Shown piece by piece: positions 7,926 to 13,178 of a stretch of DNA of 13,178 nt. Made by a program: the position numbers and the translations under genes. The stretch comes from RGIG3528 sp045629005 (GTDB taxonomy: Bacteria; Bacillota; Clostridia; Lachnospirales; Lachnospiraceae). The stretch covers positions 1-13,178 of the forward strand of contig JAZQQJ010000018.1 of the NCBI GenBank assembly GCA_045629005.1. The letters run 5' to 3'. The notes under the pieces were generated by a model that did no database searches, was not told the DNA's origin, and worked only from the letters and a program-made list of their open reading frames with translations. Each line of letters begins with the position of its first letter. Positions within the stretch are counted from its first letter, which is position 1.

Positions 7926-8174
7926 ACTGATATAAACACTTCTTTTCCCTTTTTATCAGTACTAAATTCTTTCAAATGACTTGTAAAATTTCAAAACACT
8001 CCATTTTACCAGTATCATAAAGTATTAGTTTACCGGTAAATTAACCTCATACAAAATTTTACCAGTCAAATATCTGTCGCGCATACTGGTAAATTTCCAA
8101 ATTCAAACCTTTTTACCAGTCAGCTGCGTCGTACGCATACTGGTAAAATTTCAAATCCAAGCCGTTTTACCAAT
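7926..8174. repeat. Tandem array of 53-54-bp units with inverted TTTTACCAGT / ACTGGTAAAA arms
   Basis: Left arms start at 7951 (TTTTATCAGT), 8004, 8057, 8111 (all TTTTACCAGT) and 8165 (TTTTACCAAT): steps of 53, 53, 54 and 54 bp. Right arms start at 7979 (ACTTGTAAAA), 8032 (ACCGGTAAA), 8085 (ACTGGTAAA) and 8139 (ACTGGTAAAA). A degenerate one at 7926 (ACTGATATAA) is exactly one period before 7979. Each pair encloses exactly 18 nt, and those 18 nt differ between units. The linkers between units (15-17 nt) are partly conserved, reading TTTCAAA with C-rich ends. Half-sites thus alternate in orientation every 25-28 bp. The middle units are best preserved, and the array decays at both ends. At 8029-8040 the arm forms a perfect TTTACCGGTAAA palindrome. 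Confidence 0.85.
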
Positions 8175-8199
8175 CCCCCAATCATCTACGTGTGCAGGA

Positions 8200-8218
8200 T
8201 AATTAATTTTTTTAATTA
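8200..8218. repeat. AT-only palindrome
   Basis: TAATTAA (8200-8206) and TTAATTA (8212-8218) are perfect 7-bp inverted arms around five T residues. Nineteen bases contain no G or C. With a run of T it could be a weak terminator, but there is no GC stem, so an easily melted or bent DNA segment is equally likely. Confidence 0.5.
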
Positions 8219-8290
8219 ACTACGCTACAAGCCCCTCCCCGGTGCAAAATCTGCTCGGTTATGGATATCTCTGCATCGCGTGAAAGCACC

Positions 8291-8332
8291 TTCATCCACA
8301 TCTTTTCATCCACATTATTTCATTCACATTAC
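8291..8332 (+). repeat. Three 14-bp direct repeats (iterons) upstream of a promoter
   Basis: TTCATCCACAT begins at 8291 and 8305, and TTCATTCACAT at 8319: a strict 14-bp period. The embedded 9-mers TCATCCACA, TCATCCACA and TCATTCACA each differ from the DnaA box TTATNCACA at one position (the second). The last repeat ends about 12 bp before the -35 region of the promoter at 8344-8373, where an activator or DnaA-like protein could contact RNA polymerase. Confidence 0.65.
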
Positions 8333-8343
8333 AATTATTTAAT

Positions 8344-8373
8344 TGGGCAAAAGTCCTTAAAGAGTAATATAAT
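8344..8373 (+). promoter_or_regulatory. Sigma-A promoter for the 138-residue protein gene
   Basis: A perfect -10 TATAAT is at 8368-8373. The best -35 match is TGGGCA at 8344-8349, four of six positions, with an 18-bp spacer. Transcription would start near 8380, giving a leader of about 35 nt. The weak -35 next to three iterons suggests help from a bound regulator. Confidence 0.55.
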
Positions 8374-8415
8374 TGTATACGCTTTCAATATTCTTTAATG
8401 TAGGAGGAGTTTAAC

Positions 8416-8832
8416 ATGAAATTTGCAGGTATTTACAAGGTATCTAAAGTCGCAAAACGTACAGAAGACGGTTTTGTTTTTGAAGATATTGAGAAACGTC
8501 TTGCAGAAGCAACAAACCCTGCTGACAAACATATGCTTGAGCAGAGTGTACGCTCGCTTTTAATGATTGATGAGGATGCAAGCCTTAAGCACCTTATGGA
8601 GATTCCGGAGGGCACTCCCGCCGAAGAGCTCGAAAAAGCAAAGAGCCGCGGAATGACCGTAACAGATGATGGCAAGTACATCGTTACAAAGGCTGAAGAA
8701 GGCAAGTTTGAAAACGACGAGCTTTATCTCCATGATCCTTCAACATTTTTAGCCGGAACAGAATGGGTTAAAATCAGTACAGATGTAGAGGACGAGCTTA
8801 ATCTCGTAGCTTCGATATATAAGAGAATCTAA
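8416..8832 (+). CDS. Acidic small protein of unknown function
   Basis: A 138-residue soluble protein without signal peptide or membrane segment; I do not recognise a characterised family with confidence. It begins MKFAGIYKVSKVAK, has a central helix-forming acidic/basic region (FEDIEKRLAEATNPADKHMLE, two pieces), then LLMIDEDASLKHLMEIPEG, followed by EELEKAKSRGMTVTDDGKY. It is rich in Glu, Asp and Lys and free of Cys. The alternation of short strands with turns (TVTDDGKYIVTKAEEG, then TEWVKIST) and the MKFAGxYKV opening recall small lipocalin-like beta-barrel proteins seen in Clostridia; this is a loose impression. The start is firm: AGGAGGAG at 8402-8409, 6 nt before ATG. It is a single-gene transcript with its own promoter and a strong terminator. 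Its iteron-bearing upstream region suggests regulated expression. Confidence 0.8.
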   Translation: MKFAGIYKVSKVAKRTEDGFVFEDIEKRLAEATNPADKHMLEQSVRSLLMIDEDASLKHLMEIPEGTPAEELEKAKSRGMTVTDDGKYIVTKAEEGKFENDELYLHDPSTFLAGTEWVKISTDVEDELNLVASIYKRI

Positions 8833-8834
8833 CC

Positions 8835-8896
8835 GTCCACCGATAATATGGTGTGATGGACACACAATATACACCATGGGCAGGGTGTGATGGACA
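8835..8896. repeat. REP-like repeat copies, diverged
   Basis: GGTGTGATGGACA occurs at 8850-8862 and 8884-8896, 34 bp apart. The first copy forms a hairpin: GTCCA (8835-8839) with TGGAC (8857-8861), and CACC (8838-8841) with GGTG (8850-8853). Read on the minus strand the second copy runs TGTCCATCACACCC then TGCCCA, parallel to TGTCCGGTACACCCC then GTCCCCA at 10401-10422. It is thus a diverged, oppositely oriented member of the same family, placed directly after the stop codon at 8832. Confidence 0.55.
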
Positions 8897-8916
8897 TTTC
8901 ATGTAGTAAAAAACAC

Positions 8917-8959
8917 GCCTCACGTTTCAGTCATATTTTGCTGAAACGTGAGGCTTTTT
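8917..8959. terminator. Strong bidirectional intrinsic terminator
   Basis: GCCTCACGTTTCAG (8917-8930) pairs perfectly over 14 bp with CTGAAACGTGAGGC (8941-8954) around a 10-nt loop, followed by TTTTT (8955-8959). Upstream lies AAAAAACAC, which gives a U-tract in the opposite direction. It ends the + gene at 8832 and the - operon whose last gene stops at 9027. Confidence 0.93.
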
Positions 8960-9026
8960 CATTGAATGTCAACTGTGACGGAGTATGGTGAGCATTTTGA
9001 ATCGCCCACCGGGATTGGCAAACATT

Positions 9027-10343
9027 TTATTTTGTCAGTTTGTCAATTATCTTCTGCTGTTCTTCGAGCGTAATTCCAAGCGAGGAGAAATAGTTTTCGG
9101 GAGTCCCGTACTTTTCTTTCAACGCTCTCAATAAACTCCGCATATTTTCTTCATTTGGAATAACAATATTCATATCAAGATCCGGATAATATTCTCTGAT
9201 GAGTTTGAATCGTTCTTCATTTGTGATTTTAGTAATCATATAATCGTAAACAATGTCTTCATCGCTGACACCGCACAACCAGAGGATAACTGCAGATGTT
9301 ACACCCGTCCTGTCCTTTCCGGCACTGCAATTATACATTACTCCACCGGGTGCTTCGGCAATGGTTCTCATAACCTGAGTCATGGACTTTGCCTCGGCAA
9401 TTACCTGATAGCTGTAGCGCACCTCTTCAATAGTTTTAGGCAGGAAACTTCCTTCAATATTCGGGAAATTGTAATATGTTAAGCCTTCAACGCCTGAAAA
9501 TCCGTTTGCAGCCTTCTCAACCTCAACATCAATCCGGAAATCAATGATTGTCGTAATCCCGTTTTTCTTTAAAAAATCAATATCTTTTTCAGAGGGTGCT
9601 TTCGCAAGGTCGCTTCTATATATACGATTATATTTGGTGTACGTCTTTGTCCCGGCAATTCTGTACCCTCCAAGATCTCTTGTGTTCCTTGTAGTTTCAA
9701 GAAGCGACTTCGGCATATTGTCCCAGGCAAGTTCGTATAAATCCGCACGCTCACTGCCTTTTGAAAGGTGCTCAATCTCCTTCAGGCAGTATTCAACTGC
9801 TTCAGAGATAAACTCATCGGTCATTTCCTTCGTAAAAAAGAATGTGTTTCCATCAATGTCCGAATTAAAATATGCCTCCATACTATCGATTAATCTTTGA
9901 AGGTCAAACGAACAAATAGCGTTAATTGGCTCTTCTACAAATGTGGACGTAGTAAAAACTTCATTCTTCAAATTGTATTTTTTGACCACGTAAGCATTGC
10001 CTATCGCATAATCCTGATTTAATTTATCAACATTACCCGGAACGGTCGGATTCCAATGATAGCGATCAAAAAGGAAATGTCTGAAAAGAATGTCCTGAAC
10101 AAGATGAAGATAATATCCAAGATACAGTTCATCTGTTTTGACCAGTTCACCGAATTTGTCCATAAATCCGTCAAAATCGTATGTTCTTTTATGTCCGCCC
10201 GCAACCGGTATTTTCAGATGGCTGTTGCCCTGATAACCATAGTCCGGCAACACTGCGCCAAGTTTTAAACGAGCAGGATTGTCAAACTTGTGCTTTTTAA
10301 GAATTTCGTTCGTAATTGCATAATGAATAATACTTGATGCCAT
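9027..10343 (-). CDS. Fusion: zinc-dependent phospholipase C-like domain + MptpB-type tyrosine/lipid phosphatase
   Basis: A 438-residue two-domain enzyme. Residues 1 to about 195 resemble the zinc-dependent phospholipase C fold: MASSIIHYAITNEIL with His7, LPDYG with Asp34, NSH with His42, and YYLHLVQDILFRHFLFD with His80, Asp84 and His89. The last three follow the His-x3-Asp-x4/5-His spacing of zinc ligands in that family. Residues about 215-438 are a protein tyrosine phosphatase of the Y_phosphatase3/MptpB group: RNTRDLGGYR at 219-228, YRSDLAKAPSEKD at 242-254, and the P-loop CSAGKDRTG with Cys339 and Arg345 (CX5R intact). MptpB relatives act on phosphotyrosine and phosphoinositides. There is no signal peptide, so a cytoplasmic location is likely. 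The start has AGGGGG 5 nt upstream. It is the last gene before a bidirectional terminator, separated from its upstream neighbour by repeat copies. Confidence 0.85.
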   Translation of the reverse strand: MASSIIHYAITNEILKKHKFDNPARLKLGAVLPDYGYQGNSHLKIPVAGGHKRTYDFDGFMDKFGELVKTDELYLGYYLHLVQDILFRHFLFDRYHWNPTVPGNVDKLNQDYAIGNAYVVKKYNLKNEVFTTSTFVEEPINAICSFDLQRLIDSMEAYFNSDIDGNTFFFTKEMTDEFISEAVEYCLKEIEHLSKGSERADLYELAWDNMPKSLLETTRNTRDLGGYRIAGTKTYTKYNRIYRSDLAKAPSEKDIDFLKKNGITTIIDFRIDVEVEKAANGFSGVEGLTYYNFPNIEGSFLPKTIEEVRYSYQVIAEAKSMTQVMRTIAEAPGGVMYNCSAGKDRTGVTSAVILWLCGVSDEDIVYDYMITKITNEERFKLIREYYPDLDMNIVIPNEENMRSLLRALKEKYGTPENYFSSLGITLEEQQKIIDKLTK

Positions 10344-10390
10344 AAATACCCCCTAAATTTTGAATAGTCTGCTATACCCGTCTCGGATGT

Positions 10391-10468
10391 TTTACAAAAA
10401 TGTCCGGTACACCCCGTCCCCAGTGGACATTCACAAAATGTCCGGTACACCCCGTCCCTAGTGGACAT
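10391..10468. repeat. Two near-identical 30-bp REP-like palindromes in tandem
   Basis: The copies lie at 10401-10430 and 10439-10468, beginning TGTCCGGTACACCCCGTCCC and ending AGTGGACAT. They differ at one base only (C at 10421, T at 10459). Each has ATGTCC/GGACAT ends able to form a hairpin, and each is preceded by a related A-rich piece (TTTACAAAA, TTCACAAAA), making a period of 38 bp. Read on the minus strand each hairpin is followed by TTTTG or TTTTTG, so the pair may end transcription from the pepT side. Copy 2 overlaps the last codons of the gene at 10458-10754. Confidence 0.85.
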
Positions 10469-10754
10469 CCAAGTCAAGCTTGTGATTTCTGAACCATAAA
10501 ATGATATCCAACAGCACAAAAGTTGAATTGATAAAATAGAATACAAACGCCAGATAAAACAGCCAGTCGGTATTATCTCCTCTTGAAATCTGCAAAAACT
10601 TCCTGACTATACCGCAAATATATCCCAAAAGAATCAGCAGTTCATATCCAAGACTTTTCCCTTTTGATGTCCTGCTTACAAATGATTTTCTAAGCGAAAT
10701 CGGCCATGATAGTCCCCAGCAGAATATCATTGTTGCTTCTAATGCATTTATCAT
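10458..10754 (-). CDS. Small PQ-loop/SemiSWEET-like membrane protein
   Basis: A 98-residue protein with three predicted helices at about 5-20, 36-53 and 64-87, the size and topology of a SemiSWEET half-transporter. The first helix ends in CWGLSWPISLRKSF, followed by SRTSKGKSLGYE. This Pro-Ile-Ser, Arg/Lys, Ser-Arg-Thr-x-Lys-Gly-Lys-Ser pattern is typical of a widespread group of small gut-bacterial membrane proteins related to PQ-loop proteins. Whether it moves sugars or anything else is unknown. The start has GAGGA 4 nt upstream. It follows pepT by only 18 bp, so the two are likely cotranscribed. Its final residues and TAG stop are provided by a repeat copy (10439-10468): the C-terminus LDLDVH is therefore probably not ancestral. 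Confidence 0.75.
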   Translation of the reverse strand: MINALEATMIFCWGLSWPISLRKSFVSRTSKGKSLGYELLILLGYICGIVRKFLQISRGDNTDWLFYLAFVFYFINSTFVLLDIILWFRNHKLDLDVH

Positions 10755-10772
10755 ACTGTCCTCGATTCTTTC

Positions 10773-12002
10773 TTATGAATTTGCGTATATTTCTCCAAGT
10801 CTTATAAGTATCTCAACATTTTTACTCATTGTCTGTACAGAAACAAATTCAAATCTGCTGTGTCCGTTTTCATAGCCCGCGCTTAAATTCGGGCAGGGAA
10901 GTCCTCTCAGTGAAATTGCAGAGCCGTCCGTACCACCTCTGAAAGCAAGCTCTGTTGGAGTAAGTCCACATTCCGAAATTGCCCTTTTAAGGTTATCAAT
11001 AACAAACGGAACTTTATCGACAGCCTTTTTCATACTATAGTAGCCGTTTGCAAAATTAAGTGCAACTCTGTTCCCGTATTTTTCGTTTAAATCATTCACA
11101 CATTTGCGGATGAATTCCTTACGCCCCTCAAATTTGTTTTCATCGTGGTCACGGATTAGGCATAAAACCTGTGCCCTTTCAACATTGCCGCTAAAAGCAT
11201 GCGGATGGAAAAAGCCTTCCCTGCCTCCCGTGTATTGAGGCTTTTCCTTCTCCGGCAGCATCGAAATAAACTCAGCCCCTATTTCCAAAGCATTTACCAT
11301 TATTCCTTTTGCAGTCCCGGGATGCACATTGAGTCCCGTAATCTCGAGCTGTGCTTCCGTCGCATTAAACGTCTCATAAGAATAATAGCCCGCATGATCT
11401 CCATCAAGGGTATATGCCACCTCTGCGCCAAATCTTTCAAGATCAAGATTGCATGCAAGACCGCCCACTTCTTCATCCGGTGTAAACGCAATTTTAATTG
11501 TAGGATGCTTAACTTCCGGATAGCCTAGCACATATTCGGCAAAAGTCATAACTGCCGCAATCGCAGCCTTGTCATCACCACCAAGAAGCGTTGTACCGTC
11601 CGTCAAAACCAAATCCTGTCCGACATATTTTTCCATAAAAGAATAGTCTTTCACGCGCAGTACAATGTTTTTTTCTTTATTCAGTATGATATCTCTACCG
11701 TCATAATCCTTTAAAAGCCATGGCTTAATGTTTTCTGAAGGAGCATCCGGCGACGTATCCATGTGGGTGACAAGTCCAAACACCGTCCCTTCGGTGTTTC
11801 CGGGGATTTCGCCATATACTATACAGTTCTTTTCATCCAGCCAAACATTTGATGCACCAATGTTATTCAGCTCATCTTTTAATACTTTTGCCAAATCGTA
11901 CTGACATTCCGTTGAAGGAACTCTTTTAACATTTAATGCAGACTGTGTATTGATTTTTGCATATCTTATGAGTCGTTCAGTTACTTTGTCATTAAAATCC
12001 AT
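10773..12002 (-). CDS. pepT: Tripeptide aminopeptidase PepT (peptidase T)
   Basis: A 409-residue cytoplasmic di-zinc peptidase of family M20B that removes N-terminal residues from tripeptides. Counting from the chosen start: THMDTS places His80 and catalytic Asp82, GGDDKA places bridging Asp143, PDEEVGG holds the general base (Glu177) and its neighbour, TLDGD places Asp200, and ENGHSRFEF places His381. These match the five zinc ligands and base known for the family. The dimerisation domain starts near NATEAQLEITGLNVHPGTAKG. The length agrees with characterised PepT proteins (about 408-410). I chose ATG 12002, because MDFNDKVTERLIRYAKINTQS aligns with the family N-terminus and GGGA lies 9 nt upstream. 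The in-frame ATG at 12023 would add MEAGNTK and lacks a nearby ribosome binding site. Followed 18 bp later by the PQ-loop gene. Confidence 0.95.
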   Translation of the reverse strand: MDFNDKVTERLIRYAKINTQSALNVKRVPSTECQYDLAKVLKDELNNIGASNVWLDEKNCIVYGEIPGNTEGTVFGLVTHMDTSPDAPSENIKPWLLKDYDGRDIILNKEKNIVLRVKDYSFMEKYVGQDLVLTDGTTLLGGDDKAAIAAVMTFAEYVLGYPEVKHPTIKIAFTPDEEVGGLACNLDLERFGAEVAYTLDGDHAGYYSYETFNATEAQLEITGLNVHPGTAKGIMVNALEIGAEFISMLPEKEKPQYTGGREGFFHPHAFSGNVERAQVLCLIRDHDENKFEGRKEFIRKCVNDLNEKYGNRVALNFANGYYSMKKAVDKVPFVIDNLKRAISECGLTPTELAFRGGTDGSAISLRGLPCPNLSAGYENGHSRFEFVSVQTMSKNVEILIRLGEIYANS

Positions 12003-12033
12003 CTTTGTATTTCCCGCTTCCATAATAATTCAT
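11992..12033 (-). other. Possible 13-codon leader ORF overlapping the pepT start
   Basis: ATG at 12033 follows GGGGA by 9 nt, the best ribosome binding site ahead of pepT. It opens a frame of 13 codons (MNYYGSGKYKDGF) that ends with TAA at 11992-11994, 8-10 nt inside pepT in another frame. The next in-frame pepT ATG (12002) lies just before this stop, so terminating ribosomes could reinitiate there. It may equally be chance. Confidence 0.25.
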
Positions 12034-12092
12034 TATTTCACTTCCCCTTTTTATCCTCTTATCCTCCATATTAGCGTGGAAACGGAATTAAA

Positions 12093-12608
12093 CTAATCAA
12101 TCGAAAGTGTATAAACCTCCGATTCAAATGTTATACTTCCATCACTTTTTGTATATGAAGAATCATGATCATATACCATTCCTAATTTCTGCATAACCCT
12201 TGCACTGCCTATGTTTTCCTTGGCACACTCACCTTCAAACTTGCGGGCGCCATATACATTAACCGCATGATCCATTAGTGCTTTCATGCCTTCTACAGTA
12301 TATCCCTTTCCCCAATCATCATAGCGATTAACGTACGATAATGAATAAGAATCGTGCTCCGGGATGTAATTTAATGCATATATTCCTACAGCATGTCCAT
12401 CGCTTTTGTCCGTAACGAGCATTAATATGTTTGTTTTGGATTCAGGGTCCTTTTTTGGCAACCACGCCAGCGGTTCTTCAACCGTTTTGCAAGCTGAACC
12501 CAATAGATATTTGTATACTCTTTCATCCATATCCCATGCCGCCATTGCCTTGTAATCATCCGGCATGAGTCGTCGCATGAATAGTCTATTTGTTTCTACT
12601 GTTTCCAT
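12093..12608 (-). CDS. GNAT-family N-acetyltransferase (RimJ/RimL-like)
   Basis: A 171-residue cytoplasmic acetyltransferase that would transfer the acetyl group of acetyl-CoA to an amine; the substrate is unknown. It opens with METVETNRLFMRRLMPDDYKAM, the usual beta1-alpha1 entry of the Acetyltransf_3 group. Strands 'AVGIYALNYIPEHDSYSLSYV' (73-93, given in part) lead to the acetyl-CoA loop DWGKGYTVEGMKALMDHA at 98-115, which holds the R/QxxGxG/A-like turn. The ENIGSARVMQKLGM element at 131-144 is the conserved N..S..V..K.GM helix. The start has AGGAGGTG 6 nt upstream, an excellent site. A 7-bp inverted repeat (TAAGTTG at 12621-12627, CAACTTA at 12644-12650) sits just before it and overlaps the stop of the methyltransferase gene. 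It could mildly affect translation. Confidence 0.9.
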   Translation of the reverse strand: METVETNRLFMRRLMPDDYKAMAAWDMDERVYKYLLGSACKTVEEPLAWLPKKDPESKTNILMLVTDKSDGHAVGIYALNYIPEHDSYSLSYVNRYDDWGKGYTVEGMKALMDHAVNVYGARKFEGECAKENIGSARVMQKLGMVYDHDSSYTKSDGSITFESEVYTLSID

Positions 12609-12647
12609 AACTGCACCTCCTAAGTTGAATATATAATAACCGACAAC

Positions 12648-13178
12648 TTAAGATTTGTCTTTCTTAAATACTGTTACAAGAATATCACCTTTGGTATATG
12701 AAACAGAATACTTTCGCCAGTCATCGTCAAATCGTTTGTCAGCTACTTCTAAAGCATATTGTACTGCTTCCTTATGCTCTTTTTCCGGAACCGCAGTCTG
12801 ATCAGAAAAGCCTCTCGCAGAAAATCTGGGCAGGAAAAAATCTTCTACTTTTTCAACACCTTCCGAATGCCATTTAATCGTTCTTTCTTCTTTGCTGAAC
12901 TTTGTCTCGCAATAACCGTTACGGTCAAATTTCCAACTGTATCTTCTGCCTTTTATACCAAGGTTTCCTAAATACTCCCAATATCTGCCATAAACCTCAC
13001 CGACTGCTTTTTCATAGTCGGTATTATCATGCGAACCCTTTCCGGGGGCATCATCAAAGCAAATGAACATACCGCCTTTTTTCAGCACTCTGTATATTTC
13101 ATCAACTACTTTCTCGGGATTAGATATCAGATGAAGCAGGTTATTTGCTATCACACAGTCTACACTTCCGTCTTTAAG
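12648..13178 (-). CDS. Class I SAM-dependent methyltransferase, 5' part outside the window
   Basis: An open frame runs from the window edge to the TAA at 12648-12650, giving 176 residues of the C-terminal part. The visible N-terminal end reads LKDGSVDCVIANNLLHLI, the motif IV region of Methyltransf_11/25-type enzymes, followed by VVDEIYRVLKKGGMFICFDD, the helix and strand of motif VI. The SAM-binding glycine loop (motif I) must lie beyond the right edge. A GTG at 13154 could be read as a start, but it falls in the middle of motif IV, has no ribosome binding site and would remove the SAM site, so I treat the gene as truncated by the window. The C-terminal half, with TKFSKEERTIKWHSEGVEKV and FLPRFSARGFSDQT, probably makes the substrate lid. 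Substrate unknown. Confidence 0.85.
   Translation of the reverse strand, partial: LKDGSVDCVIANNLLHLISNPEKVVDEIYRVLKKGGMFICFDDAPGKGSHDNTDYEKAVGEVYGRYWEYLGNLGIKGRRYSWKFDRNGYCETKFSKEERTIKWHSEGVEKVEDFFLPRFSARGFSDQTAVPEKEHKEAVQYALEVADKRFDDDWRKYSVSYTKGDILVTVFKKDKS

Larger units (their letters stand above)
7737..8415. other. 679-bp non-coding divergent regulatory region
   Basis: No reading frame here has a ribosome binding site or family resemblance. From left to right it holds a leader and -10 box for the minus-strand operon (to about 7832), an unremarkable stretch to 7925, a tandem array of palindromic 53-54-bp units (7926-8174), and an AT palindrome (8200-8218). Then come 70 bp without clear structure, three 14-bp iterons (8291-8332), and a promoter plus ribosome binding site for the gene at 8416. 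Such density of repeats in a single gap is unusual and suggests protein binding to DNA. Confidence 0.7.

Noticed and set aside
7951..8174. CRISPR array
   Set aside because: Seen one way, a 36-nt conserved block with palindromic ends alternates with 18-nt variable segments. Eighteen nt is well below normal spacer length, the 15-17 nt linkers inside the block are themselves poorly conserved, and no cas gene is present.
10265..10546. Minus-strand ORF spanning the repeats between the phosphatase fusion and PQ-loop genes
   Set aside because: It overlaps both genes in another frame, and much of it translates the repeat palindromes; no ribosome binding site or family resemblance.
12620..12652. Terminator between the methyltransferase and acetyltransferase genes
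   Set aside because: The inverted repeat has only 7 AT-rich base pairs, lacks a following U-tract, and sits across the stop codon and ribosome binding site; cotranscription is more likely.
12648..13154. Complete methyltransferase gene starting at GTG 13154
   Set aside because: The frame stays open to the window edge, and the upstream codons (LKDGSVDC) belong to the family's motif IV. The GTG lacks a ribosome binding site.

Overview
The window looks like a chromosomal segment of a low-to-moderate GC Firmicute, most likely a Clostridia member of the Lachnospiraceae type. This rests on the strong AGGAGG-type ribosome binding sites, sigma-A-like promoters, the gene families present, and a GC content of roughly 40% by eye. 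It is an inference from style and families, not a database match. No tRNA, rRNA, transposase, integrase or phage gene is visible.

Layout, left to right. (1) Positions 1-60 hold two degenerate copies of a GC-rich palindrome-type repeat. (2) Positions 77-1951 (+) are a small two-gene operon: a YtrA-type GntR repressor overlapping a multi-spanning membrane protein with DUF5808-like and PH-like domains. A promoter overlapped by a likely self-operator precedes it, and a bidirectional terminator follows it. (3) Positions 5694-2030 (-) are a tight three-gene operon for a Gld-like ABC system: ATPase, then a permease fused to its extracytoplasmic auxiliary domain, then a short DUF4340 protein. (4) Positions 7736-5824 (-) are a translationally coupled pair, an NAD(P)-binding epimerase-like protein and a PfkB-family sugar kinase. 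(5) Positions 7737-8415 are a 679-bp non-coding divergent region. It holds a tandem array of 53-54-bp palindromic units, an AT-rich palindrome, three 14-bp iterons and a sigma-A promoter. (6) Positions 8416-8832 (+) encode an acidic 138-residue protein of unknown function, followed by repeat copies and a strong bidirectional terminator. (7) Positions 13178-9027 (-) carry an edge-truncated SAM methyltransferase, a GNAT acetyltransferase, the tripeptidase PepT, a 98-residue PQ-loop-like membrane protein whose stop codon lies in a repeat copy, and a protein joining a zinc-dependent phospholipase C-like domain to a tyrosine/lipid phosphatase domain.

The genes are mostly housekeeping or accessory metabolism and envelope functions; there is no sign of one large shared pathway. 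The two most unusual items are the intergenic array at 7926-8174 (alternating half-sites about 26 bp apart, constant 18-nt variable centres) and the PLC-like/phosphatase fusion at 9027-10343. The dispersed repeat family at 1-60, 8835-8896 and 10391-10468 resembles the REP-like palindromes of Firmicutes.
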